From NCBI RefSeq assembly GCF_007097365.1, contig NZ_VJZR01000011.1, positions 1 through 64,000 of the forward strand: a stretch of DNA of 64,000 nt, in the 5' to 3' direction. Made by a program: the position numbers and the translations under genes. Positions 27,208-35,777 of this stretch are shown one piece after another. Positions within the stretch are counted from its first letter, which is position 1. Every line of letters begins with the position of its first letter. Origin of the DNA: Flavobacterium franklandianum (GTDB taxonomy: Bacteria; Bacteroidota; Bacteroidia; Flavobacteriales; Flavobacteriaceae). Below the pieces are notes generated by a model. It had not been told where the DNA came from and did not search any database. It worked only from the letters and a program-made list of their open reading frames with translations.

Positions 27208-28332
27208 ATGAAAACAATACTATTCATCATCCAAAAAGAGTTCCGGCAAATCTTTAGAAATAAAGCAATGCTTCCTATTATATTTGTTTTGCCAATGATT
27301 CAATTGCTCATTTTGTCAAATGCAGCCAGTTTCGAAATCAAAAACATTAAATTCTCCTATATAGATAACGATCATTCCGTAACTTCGAGAGAATTGATTT
27401 CGAAGTTTCAAGCTTCAAACTATTTCAATGTTATCGAAAGTTTCTCCTCGAAAAAAGTAGCCGATTGGCAAATGCAAACCGGAAAAGTAGATGTCATTCT
27501 CGAAATTCCCAATCATTTTGAACGCGATATAATCAAAGAAAATGGTTCTAATCTTTCGGTAAGTATCAACGCTATTGATGGTGCGGCGGCAGGAGTGGAG
27601 AGTGTTTATATTTCGCAAATAATAAACAGTTATAACCAAAAAATCCAAACACAATTGTATCAATACAACGAGGCTTCATACATTCGTCCGGTGAATATTG
27701 TTACGATTCCTTCATTTTGGTATAATAATACCTTGAACTATAAAACCTTTATGGTTCCGGGAATTTTGGTTTTGCTGGTCACGATGTTGACACTTTTTTT
27801 GTCTTCGATGAATATTGTTCGTGAAAAAGAGATGGGCACTTTGGAACAAATTAACGTGACGCCCATTCGAAAATACCAGTTTATTATAGGTAAATTGTTT
27901 CCTTTTTGGGTTTTGGGATTGGTTATTTTGACCGTAGGATTGACCATTGCCAAAGTTGTTTTCAGTGTTCCCATTTTAGGAAGTATTGGCTTGATATATT
28001 TCTTTACGTCGATTTATTTGTTAGTCATTCTGGGCATCGGATTAATTATCTCCAATAATTCTGACACCCAGCAACAAGCAATGTTTATTGCTTGGTTTTT
28101 CTCGGTTATCTTTATCTTAATGAGTGGATTGTTTACCCCAATCGAAAGTATGCCTCAATGGGCGCAAAATCTGACTTTGCTCAATCCTATCCTTTATTTT
28201 GTGGAGATTATTAGAATGGTAATGCTCAAAGGTGCTACTTTCTCAGATATTTCGAGACCGTTTTTTATTATTATTTTTTATGCCTTTGCATTAAATGGAA
28301 TAGCAGTTTGGACTTATAAGAAAGTGAATTAG
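27208..28332 (+). CDS. ABC-2 type permease (YbhR-like)
   Basis: The 374-residue paralogue of the preceding permease has the same layout: an N-terminal helix, a large periplasmic domain and five C-terminal helices with EKEMGTLEQINVTPI. The two form the transmembrane heterodimer of the exporter. It is the last recognised gene of the operon; no clear terminator was found in the 190 AT-rich bases that follow. Confidence 0.92.
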   Translation: MKTILFIIQKEFRQIFRNKAMLPIIFVLPMIQLLILSNAASFEIKNIKFSYIDNDHSVTSRELISKFQASNYFNVIESFSSKKVADWQMQTGKVDVILEIPNHFERDIIKENGSNLSVSINAIDGAAAGVESVYISQIINSYNQKIQTQLYQYNEASYIRPVNIVTIPSFWYNNTLNYKTFMVPGILVLLVTMLTLFLSSMNIVREKEMGTLEQINVTPIRKYQFIIGKLFPFWVLGLVILTVGLTIAKVVFSVPILGSIGLIYFFTSIYLLVILGIGLIISNNSDTQQQAMFIAWFFSVIFILMSGLFTPIESMPQWAQNLTLLNPILYFVEIIRMVMLKGATFSDISRPFFIIIFYAFALNGIAVWTYKKVN

Positions 28333-28522
28333 GGAATTGTTTTATCTGATTTATTTTAAGCATAAATATATTTTTTCATAGTATATCTCATTTAGTATTA
28401 TTGATTGATATATTATAGATGGATATTTTATTAAATCAACTTTTAATATTTTTCAAATCCTATTGAATAAAACCATAAATTGCAAGTAAAATTATATTAA
28501 TCAAAAATAATTAATCATAACT

Positions 28523-29392
28523 ATGGCAGACGTAGAACAACAGCAAAACATATATAGCAATTTAATATTGCTGAACTTAAAGACGAATAAAGAAAAAATA
28601 ATCTTAAGAGAAAAGAGGCATTTTGAAGCTCCAAATTGGTCAAGAGACAATGATTATTTGATAATAAATAGTAATGGATTACTAGAAAAGATCTCCTTAA
28701 ATGGAAATTTTTTAGAAACTATTGATACGCATTTTGCCATTAATTGTAATAATGATCATTTATTGAGTTTTGACGGTAAGACTTTAGCAATAAGTCATAA
28801 TGATACTTCTGTAGCTGAAAAAGATAATTCACGTATATTTATTTTACCAGCTGAAGGAGGAATTCCTCAATTAATAACTAAGAACTTCCCAAGTTACTTA
28901 CATGGGATCAGTCCTGATGGAACTACTTTTATTTATACCGCTAAAAGAAATGAAAAATGGAATATTTACAGCATCAATAGTTCCGATAAAATAGAATATC
29001 AATTAACTGATGGAGCTCTTTTAGACGATGGTCCTGAATTTAGTTACGATGGAAATTGGATCTATTTTAATTCTCATCGTACTAATAGAATGCATCTTTA
29101 TAGAATGAAGCCTGATGGCAGTAAACAAGAACAACTTACTGATGATGATTATGATAATTGGTTTCCACATCCAAGTCCTGATAATAAAACAATAGTTTAC
29201 ATTTCATATCTCAAGGATCAAAAAGGGCTACATCCTTTTGGGCAAGATGTAAAGCTTAGACAAATGGATTTAGAAACCAAAGAAATTAAGGATTTAACCC
29301 CTGTTTTTTATGGTGGTCAAGGTAGTATTAATGTACCGAGTTGGTCTCCAGATGGGGAATGGATAGCTTATGTGAAATATGAGAAGATTTAA
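28523..29392 (+). CDS. TolB-like beta-propeller protein (PD40 repeats)
   Basis: The 289-residue protein has several WD40-like PD40 repeats (HGISPDGTTFIYTA, PEFSYDGNWIYFNS, PHPSPDNKTIVYIS, PSWSPDGEWIAYVKY), a six- or seven-bladed propeller. No signal peptide is visible, so unlike TolB it is probably cytoplasmic unless the real start lies elsewhere. Its function is unknown. It stands alone, and its upstream region is very AT-rich. Confidence 0.8.
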   Translation: MADVEQQQNIYSNLILLNLKTNKEKIILREKRHFEAPNWSRDNDYLIINSNGLLEKISLNGNFLETIDTHFAINCNNDHLLSFDGKTLAISHNDTSVAEKDNSRIFILPAEGGIPQLITKNFPSYLHGISPDGTTFIYTAKRNEKWNIYSINSSDKIEYQLTDGALLDDGPEFSYDGNWIYFNSHRTNRMHLYRMKPDGSKQEQLTDDDYDNWFPHPSPDNKTIVYISYLKDQKGLHPFGQDVKLRQMDLETKEIKDLTPVFYGGQGSINVPSWSPDGEWIAYVKYEKI

Positions 29393-29565
29393 ATGGGTTT
29401 TGAGTTTCGAAATTTTAGAAGAACTAAAATTTGATGACAATACTATTTTACCCATTTTCAATTAATCTAATAATGATTGCATAAAGCGTTATTAATGAAA
29501 TCGTTGTATGAAATGAAACTTCAGTTTGGTCGTGCAAATAACTATTTTGTATTTTTATTATACTA

Positions 29566-30015
29566 ATGAAAAAAGAGCAACAAAATCGACTTTATAGAGA
29601 AGAATCTCTGTTTGTACAAGGTCTGCTGTCCCGATTTAGGGATTTGGTATTTGTGTTTAAAGTATTTATTAGTTTTATTCGGGCATTTCGAAAAATGCAC
29701 TTTATTGGGCCTTGTGTTACGATTTTTGGTTCCGCGCGTTTTGGCCCCGAAATGGATCATTATCAGGATGCGGAACGAATTGGTGCCGCAATGGCAAAAT
29801 TGGGTTTTACTGTTATGACTGGTGGCGGTCCAGGAATTATGGAAGCTGCTAATAAAGGCGCATATGAAGCTGGAGGTTATTCCGTAGGTTGTAATATAAT
29901 ACTTCCCATAGAACAAAAACCAAATCCATATCTTCATAAATGGATTTATATCCCTTACTTCTTTGTTCGTAAAGTGATTTTAGTTAAATATTCTTTCGCT
30001 TTTATTGTAATGCCC
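29566..30015 (+). pseudogene. Truncated LOG family protein
   Basis: The first 149 residues match the LOG (Lonely Guy) nucleotide phosphoribohydrolase family: VTIFGSARFG, MTGGGPGIMEAANKGA and [10 protein letters not shown]. The match stops exactly before the essential PGGxGTxxE motif. The frame then runs through antisense carbonic anhydrase sequence to 30087. A normal protein is about 220-250 residues, so the active site is lost. The junction is the same one that cuts the convergent carbonic anhydrase gene. Confidence 0.85.
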
Positions 30016-30429
30016 GTCAGATGTAATAAATGCCTTTATAACGCCACAATCTTTGTGTCCCATAACGACAATCAATTTACAATCTAAATGTTCGACAGCA
30101 TACTCAATACTACCCAATTCATAATCTCCCATAACATTTCCTGCGGTGCGAATCGAAAAAATATCGCCAAGACCTTGGTCAAAAACCAATTAGGCGGGCA
30201 CTCTCGAATCGGAACAACTGACCACAATAGCAAAAGGGTGTTGTCCTCTTTTCAGTTCACGCAACCTTTCGAGTGTTGCATCAGGATGAACAGGTTTTCC
30301 TGTAGCAAATCGTTTGTTTCCTTCTTCGAGTTTATGTAGTGGAGAAAATTTTGATTCGTCTATTTTATTCGTTTGATTACAAGCAATAAAAACACTTATG
30401 AATACTAAAGAAATTAGTCTTTTTGTCAT
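30016..30429 (-). pseudogene. Beta-carbonic anhydrase lipoprotein, interrupted and truncated
   Basis: The N-terminal part (to 30190) has a lipobox (FISVFIAC), EEGNKRFATGK and the zinc motif CSDSRVPA. An in-frame TAA at 30190-30192 stands where the family has Glu (VPPE). The frame then continues with [19 protein letters not shown] and the second zinc motif GHKDCG. The match ends after about VIKAF, and the rest of the gene is missing at the junction with the LOG fragment. There are two separate inactivating lesions. Confidence 0.88.
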
Positions 30430-30714
30430 GATTCTTATTTTTAAATTACAATATCATTAAATCTATTTGAAAAAATTAAACAAATTAATTCTTAACAATT
30501 AGGAAAAAAAATTAGACACATGAAACCTCTTAAATATTGATATTTATCATACTTTGAAGTAAAATCAAATCAGTATTGGTGTCAAACCAAGTATTCTATT
30601 ACAATTATCATTTTGTTTGGATTGTTGCGCACCAATTCAGCACAATAGGCCTAGTTTTGTCTAAAGAAATGGATTTCAATATTTTATTGGAAAGCCGTAA
30701 AGAAGAATATACAA

Positions 30715-31651
30715 ATGAAAAAAAAAATAGTAGCCTTGTTAAGTTGGAATTTACTAAAGAAAACCTTTCAAGAATTTGATGATGACAATGCTTTAAAACT
30801 GAGTGCTTCACTGTCTTATTACACTATATTTTCATTGCCCCCCTTGTTGATTATCATCATATCTATTTTTAGTATTTTCTTCGGACGAGAAGCGGTTACG
30901 GGACAATTTTTTGGTCAAATCAACGGAATGGTTGGTAATGAGGCTGCTATCCAAATTCAGGAAACTAAAGAATATTGAATTGACTGAGAACAGTGCATTT
31001 GCCGCCCTATTTGGAGGGATTATGTTGCTTATTGGGGCTTCGGGAGTTTTTGCCGAAATTCAAAGTTCCATCAATTACATTTGGGGTTTGAAAGCGAAAC
31101 CCGACAAGGGCATTGTGAAATTCCTAAAAAACCGATTAATGTCCTTTTCGATGATTGCTTCGGTTGGTTTTTTGTTATTGGTAAGTTTAATGGTCAATAC
31201 CGTTATGGATTTGATTAATGCTCGTTTGCTTATTTATTTTCCAGATTCGACCATTTATGTGTTTTATGTGCTCAATATTTTAATCTTGTTTGCTACAACG
31301 ACCGTTTTGTTTTCAATTATTTTCAAAACGCTACCCGATGGATATATTGCTTGGAAAGATGCCTTGATTGGTTCTAGTTTTACTTCTTTTTTCTTTATGT
31401 TTGGCAAATTTGCCATTGGGTTTTACTTGGGCAGTTCGACCGTTGCCACCGTTTATGGTGCTGCCGGTTCTGTAATTATTATTTTAATTTGGGTGTATTA
31501 TTCGGCTATAATCTTGTATTTTGGAGCCGAATTCACAAAAGTGTATGCCAATGCTCACGGAAGTAAAATCATTCCAAATGATTATGCTGTCGCTATCAAA
31601 GTAGAGGTGACTGAACTTCGGCCAGTAGCCACAAAGAAGGAGTTAGGTTAG
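30715..31651 (+). pseudogene. YihY/BrkB family membrane protein with a frameshift
   Basis: Residues 1-84 (ALKLSASLSYYTIFSLPPLL ... IQIQET) and a second frame from about 30967 (KNIELTENSAFAALFGG ... GAEFTKVYANAHG) together make a complete YihY/BrkB protein with about six helices. The join fits loss of two bases near 30966 (ACTAAAG for an expected ACTATAAAG), which leads to a TGA at 30976-30978. All else is intact, so this may be a young mutation or a sequencing error. Confidence 0.85.
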
Positions 31652-31652
31652 G

Positions 31653-31681
31653 TTACCTTATTTTAGTATGAGACAAGGTAA
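31653..31681. terminator. Weak hairpin between BrkB and acyltransferase genes
   Basis: TTACCTT pairs with AAGGTAA around a 15-base loop, between two convergent genes. No long T-run follows, so terminator function is tentative. Confidence 0.4.
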
Positions 31682-31697
31682 GTTTTGATCATTTTTT

Positions 31698-32834
31698 TCA
31701 TCTAACAACAATGTCAAGAAAAATATCTTTTGGAATAAATCTATTGATATACTTGGATTTTAATAGTCTGATTTCGTCTTTGTTTAATACAATTACTTTT
31801 ATAGGGTAGAATATAATGCGAACAAATGGAACTCTCTGTAGGAATCTATAAATAAGACAACACAGTATGATGTTTGAAATAAACAGCAAAGTGTGCAATA
31901 CAGGATTATATGTTTTTAGGTCAAACAGAACATAATATACGTCTTTGATAAATATATGAAATGCCAAAATATAAAAACTCGCTTTGGAACAATAGACCAA
32001 AAAAGAATTTAGGATTGGTATTTTTTCAATGTAACGACATAAATAAAGTACCGTAAAAACACCCAGAAGCGATAGTGCCAAAAGATAATGAAAATTAAAT
32101 TCGAGTCCTCCTAAACTAAAATTAATTTTAATATTTAATTGATTCATTATAAAGATTGAAATAAAAAATAAAATGGGGAATACTATCATTATCTTACTGT
32201 AAAAAAATGAAGTCTCATTAAGAAAGCGCTTGCTGATTTTTTGGAAACTATAACCTATCAATAAATAAGTAAAGAAAATAGGGATATATTCTGTCCAATA
32301 AAATTTGATTTTAATTGAATTCAAAACGAATAGTACTACAAAAAAAGCTATCAACAACCTATAATTTAAAGGTTTATTCAATCCTTTAATTTCTAAAAAT
32401 CCTTTTAGTGTCACCTGACCTAAAAACAGCGCCAAAATAAACCAGAAAGAAACATATATTCCATCAAAACTTCCGTGGTAAAAGTATCGAGCCAAATTCG
32501 CAATCAGTCCTAAGACAACATTAAAAGTTGCCACATCGGAAACAATAGCATAAAAAATTATATTTAACAAAGTTAAACTAAGTATAAAGCTAATTAATGG
32601 CTTTAGTAAACCATCTATTTTATGGTATAAAAAACGCTTAAAATTTAACCGCTCGCTAAATAGATAACCTGAGACAAAAATAAAAGTAGGCATTCTAAAA
32701 AACAATGCCACTTCTTGGAACTGCATTAAATAGGGATACATATTAATAAAGTCATAGCGGCCAATTGTCATCAAAATAATACTAATTCCTTTTGCAATAT
32801 CAAAAATTAAAATTCTTTTGTCATTTTCTTTCAT
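31698..32834 (-). CDS. Acyltransferase 3 family membrane protein
   Basis: The 378-residue protein has about ten hydrophobic helices and a cytoplasmic N-terminus reading ILIFDIAKGISIILMTIGRY, the fingerprint of OafA/YrhL or fucose 4-O-acetylase-type acyltransferases. Such proteins O-acetylate sugars of surface polysaccharides. The usual catalytic His of the first-helix RxxxH motif is not obvious (IGRYDF). The target is unknown and it has no clear partner genes. Confidence 0.8.
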   Translation of the reverse strand: MKENDKRILIFDIAKGISIILMTIGRYDFINMYPYLMQFQEVALFFRMPTFIFVSGYLFSERLNFKRFLYHKIDGLLKPLISFILSLTLLNIIFYAIVSDVATFNVVLGLIANLARYFYHGSFDGIYVSFWFILALFLGQVTLKGFLEIKGLNKPLNYRLLIAFFVVLFVLNSIKIKFYWTEYIPIFFTYLLIGYSFQKISKRFLNETSFFYSKIMIVFPILFFISIFIMNQLNIKINFSLGGLEFNFHYLLALSLLGVFTVLYLCRYIEKIPILNSFLVYCSKASFYILAFHIFIKDVYYVLFDLKTYNPVLHTLLFISNIILCCLIYRFLQRVPFVRIIFYPIKVIVLNKDEIRLLKSKYINRFIPKDIFLDIVVR

Positions 32835-33474
32835 AAATTTGACCCTTTGAGTTATTCAATTATTTTCTGTATTATTTGATTATGATAGGTTCATATACGT
32901 AGCATTATTCTTTTTTTTTCAATACTATATTTTGCTTTTAACGGAGATTACTATCTGGAATTGTGAGTTTTATGTGTTTATTATTGATTTTGCGAATCTA
33001 CAATTCTTTCTTGATAAATCGATTTTGTTTTTATTTTTTTTTAATTGCTTTATTGGGGTTTGATTTTATTTGTAGGAACAAATGAGACGTTAGAGCTTTC
33101 GGGGTAATATGGCTTTTTTACCTGTTCTCGATTTTTGTTTTTATTAGTAAAAATCAATATTTATCAGTGTTGAAATGACCTTTTTGGGTACTTGTACTAT
33201 AGGAAGTTTCCCTTCTCATCGTACCCATGGTCATTTACCATTACAATTTTATGCTTGTGTTCGTTTCGCATTTGAATGGCTTCGGGAGACTTCGCCTAGC
33301 AATTCACGAATTTCAAGAAAGCTTTTTTTATGGAATAATTCGGGGAGTAAGGGATATTTAATATGAATTGTTTTTTGTTTTATTTACTCATGATTATGGG
33401 CACAGATTACTTCGCCAGCTCGCTGGAATCCTTTGCAAATTGGCTATTGGATAAAATAAATATTAATTAATTAA
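32835..33474. other. 640-bp gene-free stretch with repeat-like and remnant DNA
   Basis: The first 300 bases are plain AT-rich sequence. At about 33175-33330 the base composition rises, and the minus strand contains short open stretches (for example EAIQMRNEHKHKIVM) broken by stops. A small hairpin CCAGC-TC-GCTGG lies near 33410-33425. I see no intact gene. Confidence 0.5.
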
Positions 33475-33488
33475 TTAATTAATTAATT
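33462..33488. repeat. (TTAA)n microsatellite at the bglX stop codon
   Basis: Nearly seven tetranucleotide units run through the end of the beta-glucosidase gene. Its stop codon (33475-33477) lies inside the run. A gain or loss of units would change only the last few residues, because a TAA recurs in every frame. Confidence 0.85.
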
Positions 33489-35700
33489 CAAAATTATCTC
33501 TCAATCGAATATCGGTAGAGGAGGAGCCAATCATTAAATCGAAATCTCCGGGTTCTGAATTGAATTCTAATTTACTGTTATAAAACGATAATTTTTGATT
33601 GTCAATTGTAAATTTGATGGTTTTGGTTTCTCCAACTTCGAGATTTATTTTTTTGAAATCTTTTAGTTCAAGAATAGGTCTTACCACTGAACCTACTTTA
33701 TCTCTCAAATACAACTGAACCACTTCTTCTCCGGCAAATTTCCCTGTGTTTTTTATAGTTAGGGAAACCTCGATTGATTCATCATTTTTCATTTTCTGTT
33801 TTGATAATTTCAAATCAGCATATTGAAATGTGGTATAACTCAGTCCAAATCCAAATGGGAATTTAGGTGAATTTGGCAAATCAATATAAGCAGAAACGTA
33901 GTTAGTATTCGTTTCATTTTGGGCTGGTCTTCCTGTATTAAAATGATTGTAATAGATTGGGATTTGACCTTCCTCTCTTGGGAAGCTCATCGGTAATTTT
34001 CCCGATGGATTGTAATCTCCAAAAAGCACATCAGCAATGGCATTTCCTGCTTCTGAACCTAACCACCATGTGTAAACAATTGTTGGCATAGTATCGGCAG
34101 TCCAATTAAAAATTAAAGGACGACCAGCGTTTATTAAAATCACGATTGGTTTACCCGTTTTTTGAAGCTCCTTTATCAAGTTTTCCTGAACTTCCGACAG
34201 GTGAATATTACTTTTACTTTTGGCTTCACCTGACATATTCCAACGTTCGCCAATGCTTAAAATCACTACATCTGCTTGATTAGCAACATCAATAGCTTCT
34301 TGAAAATCAGCTTTGCTTTCGTCTTCAATTCCACAACCTTTGGCATAAAGTAATTGGGTGTTTTTGCCTACTTTTTTTTCTAAACCTTCCCATTGCGAAA
34401 CAATGTAAGTACTATCTACGTCTTTTAAATCTATCGCCCAAAACCCGTGATTGGCTCTTTTTAATTTAACCATTGGACCAATAAAAGCAATTGTTTTTAT
34501 GTTTTTTGAAAGTGGTAAAATATGTTGCTCATTTTTTAGCAAAACGATACTTTTTGAGGCTATTTTTCTAGCAATTTTTGCGTGTTCCGGATTGTTTAAG
34601 GCATCTTTCTCTCTTTCGGAATTGCAATATCTAAACGGATCATCAAATAAACCTAATTCGAATTTCTTGCGGAGGATTCTTTTGACTGCCTCATCAATTA
34701 ATGATACATTAATCTTTTTTTCTTTGACTAATTGGGCTAAATTATTTCGATAGGAATTACTTTCCATATCCATATCAGTACCAGCGATAATAGCAGCAAT
34801 TGCCGCTTCTTTGCTATCTTTTACATAACCGTGATTGATCATTTCTCCTATGGATCCCCAGTCTGAGACTACGAAACCTTTGAAATTCCATTTTCCTTTC
34901 AGAATATCCCTTATTAAATAGTTGTTTCCCGATGCAGGAATTCCATTTAAATCGTTAAATGAATTCATTAAGGTTGCTGCTCCGGCATCGATTGCTGCTT
35001 TGAAGGGAGGCAAATAAGTCTCCCACAACATTCTTTCACTCATATCTACGGAATTATAATCACGTCCACCAACGGCTGCTCCATAGCCTGCAAAATGTTT
35101 AGCACAAGCCATAACTGAATTCAAATCGCCTAATTTTTTTCCTTGAAATCCTTTTACACGGGCATAAGCTATTTTTGAACCAAGGTAAGTATCTTCGCCA
35201 GCTCCTTCCATAACACGTCCCCATCTAGGATCACGAACTATATCTACCATTGGGGCAAATGTCCAATGTATTCCACTTGCCGATGCTTCTATTGCAGCAA
35301 TTCGGCAACTTTGTTCGATTTCGGGTAAATCCCAAGAGGCTGCTTCGGCCAGTGGTATTGGAAAAGTAGTTTTATACCCGTGAATAACATCTTGGCCAAA
35401 TAACAATGGGATTTTTAAACGAGATTGCATTGCCAATTCCTGATATTGTCGAGTATATTTTGCACCTAGAATATTAAGCATAGAACCAAGTTGTCCGTTT
35501 TTGATTTCGTTTATTTTATTTAGATGTATTGTTATTGGTCCCGTTGCGGCGTTATCCCCAGAATACTGATTGAGTTGACCTATTTTTTCTTCAAGAGTCA
35601 TTTGCTTTAACAAAGCATCTATTTTTTGATCTATTGTTTTTTGTTGTGAAAAGGCAAAAAAGAATGCCAATAATAGTGTTGTAGTTGCAATTTTCTTCAT
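33475..35700 (-). CDS. bglX: GH3 beta-glucosidase
   Basis: This 741-residue periplasmic enzyme has a signal peptide (about 1-18, FFAFS|QQ), a GH3 barrel with the catalytic nucleophile Asp280 in GFVVSDWGSI, and the substrate-binding KHFAGYG. The alpha/beta sandwich domain follows (about 370-610), then the fibronectin III-like domain (640-720). It removes glucose from the non-reducing ends of beta-glucan oligosaccharides. It is the last gene of the glycosidase unit, 77 bases after the GH5 gene. Confidence 0.95.
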   Translation of the reverse strand: MKKIATTTLLLAFFFAFSQQKTIDQKIDALLKQMTLEEKIGQLNQYSGDNAATGPITIHLNKINEIKNGQLGSMLNILGAKYTRQYQELAMQSRLKIPLLFGQDVIHGYKTTFPIPLAEAASWDLPEIEQSCRIAAIEASASGIHWTFAPMVDIVRDPRWGRVMEGAGEDTYLGSKIAYARVKGFQGKKLGDLNSVMACAKHFAGYGAAVGGRDYNSVDMSERMLWETYLPPFKAAIDAGAATLMNSFNDLNGIPASGNNYLIRDILKGKWNFKGFVVSDWGSIGEMINHGYVKDSKEAAIAAIIAGTDMDMESNSYRNNLAQLVKEKKINVSLIDEAVKRILRKKFELGLFDDPFRYCNSEREKDALNNPEHAKIARKIASKSIVLLKNEQHILPLSKNIKTIAFIGPMVKLKRANHGFWAIDLKDVDSTYIVSQWEGLEKKVGKNTQLLYAKGCGIEDESKADFQEAIDVANQADVVILSIGERWNMSGEAKSKSNIHLSEVQENLIKELQKTGKPIVILINAGRPLIFNWTADTMPTIVYTWWLGSEAGNAIADVLFGDYNPSGKLPMSFPREEGQIPIYYNHFNTGRPAQNETNTNYVSAYIDLPNSPKFPFGFGLSYTTFQYADLKLSKQKMKNDESIEVSLTIKNTGKFAGEEVVQLYLRDKVGSVVRPILELKDFKKINLEVGETKTIKFTIDNQKLSFYNSKLEFNSEPGDFDLMIGSSSTDIRLRDNFELIN

Positions 35701-35777
35701 TTAAAACCTTTGTAATATTGTAAATAGTTATTTTTTAATTTTAAGTTCATTTTTTTATTAGGTAAAGTAACTAATTT

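Noticed and set aside
33175..33366. A 63-residue plus-strand frame in the long gap
   Set aside because: It has no recognisable domain, no good start signal, and lies over the possible remnant on the other strand.
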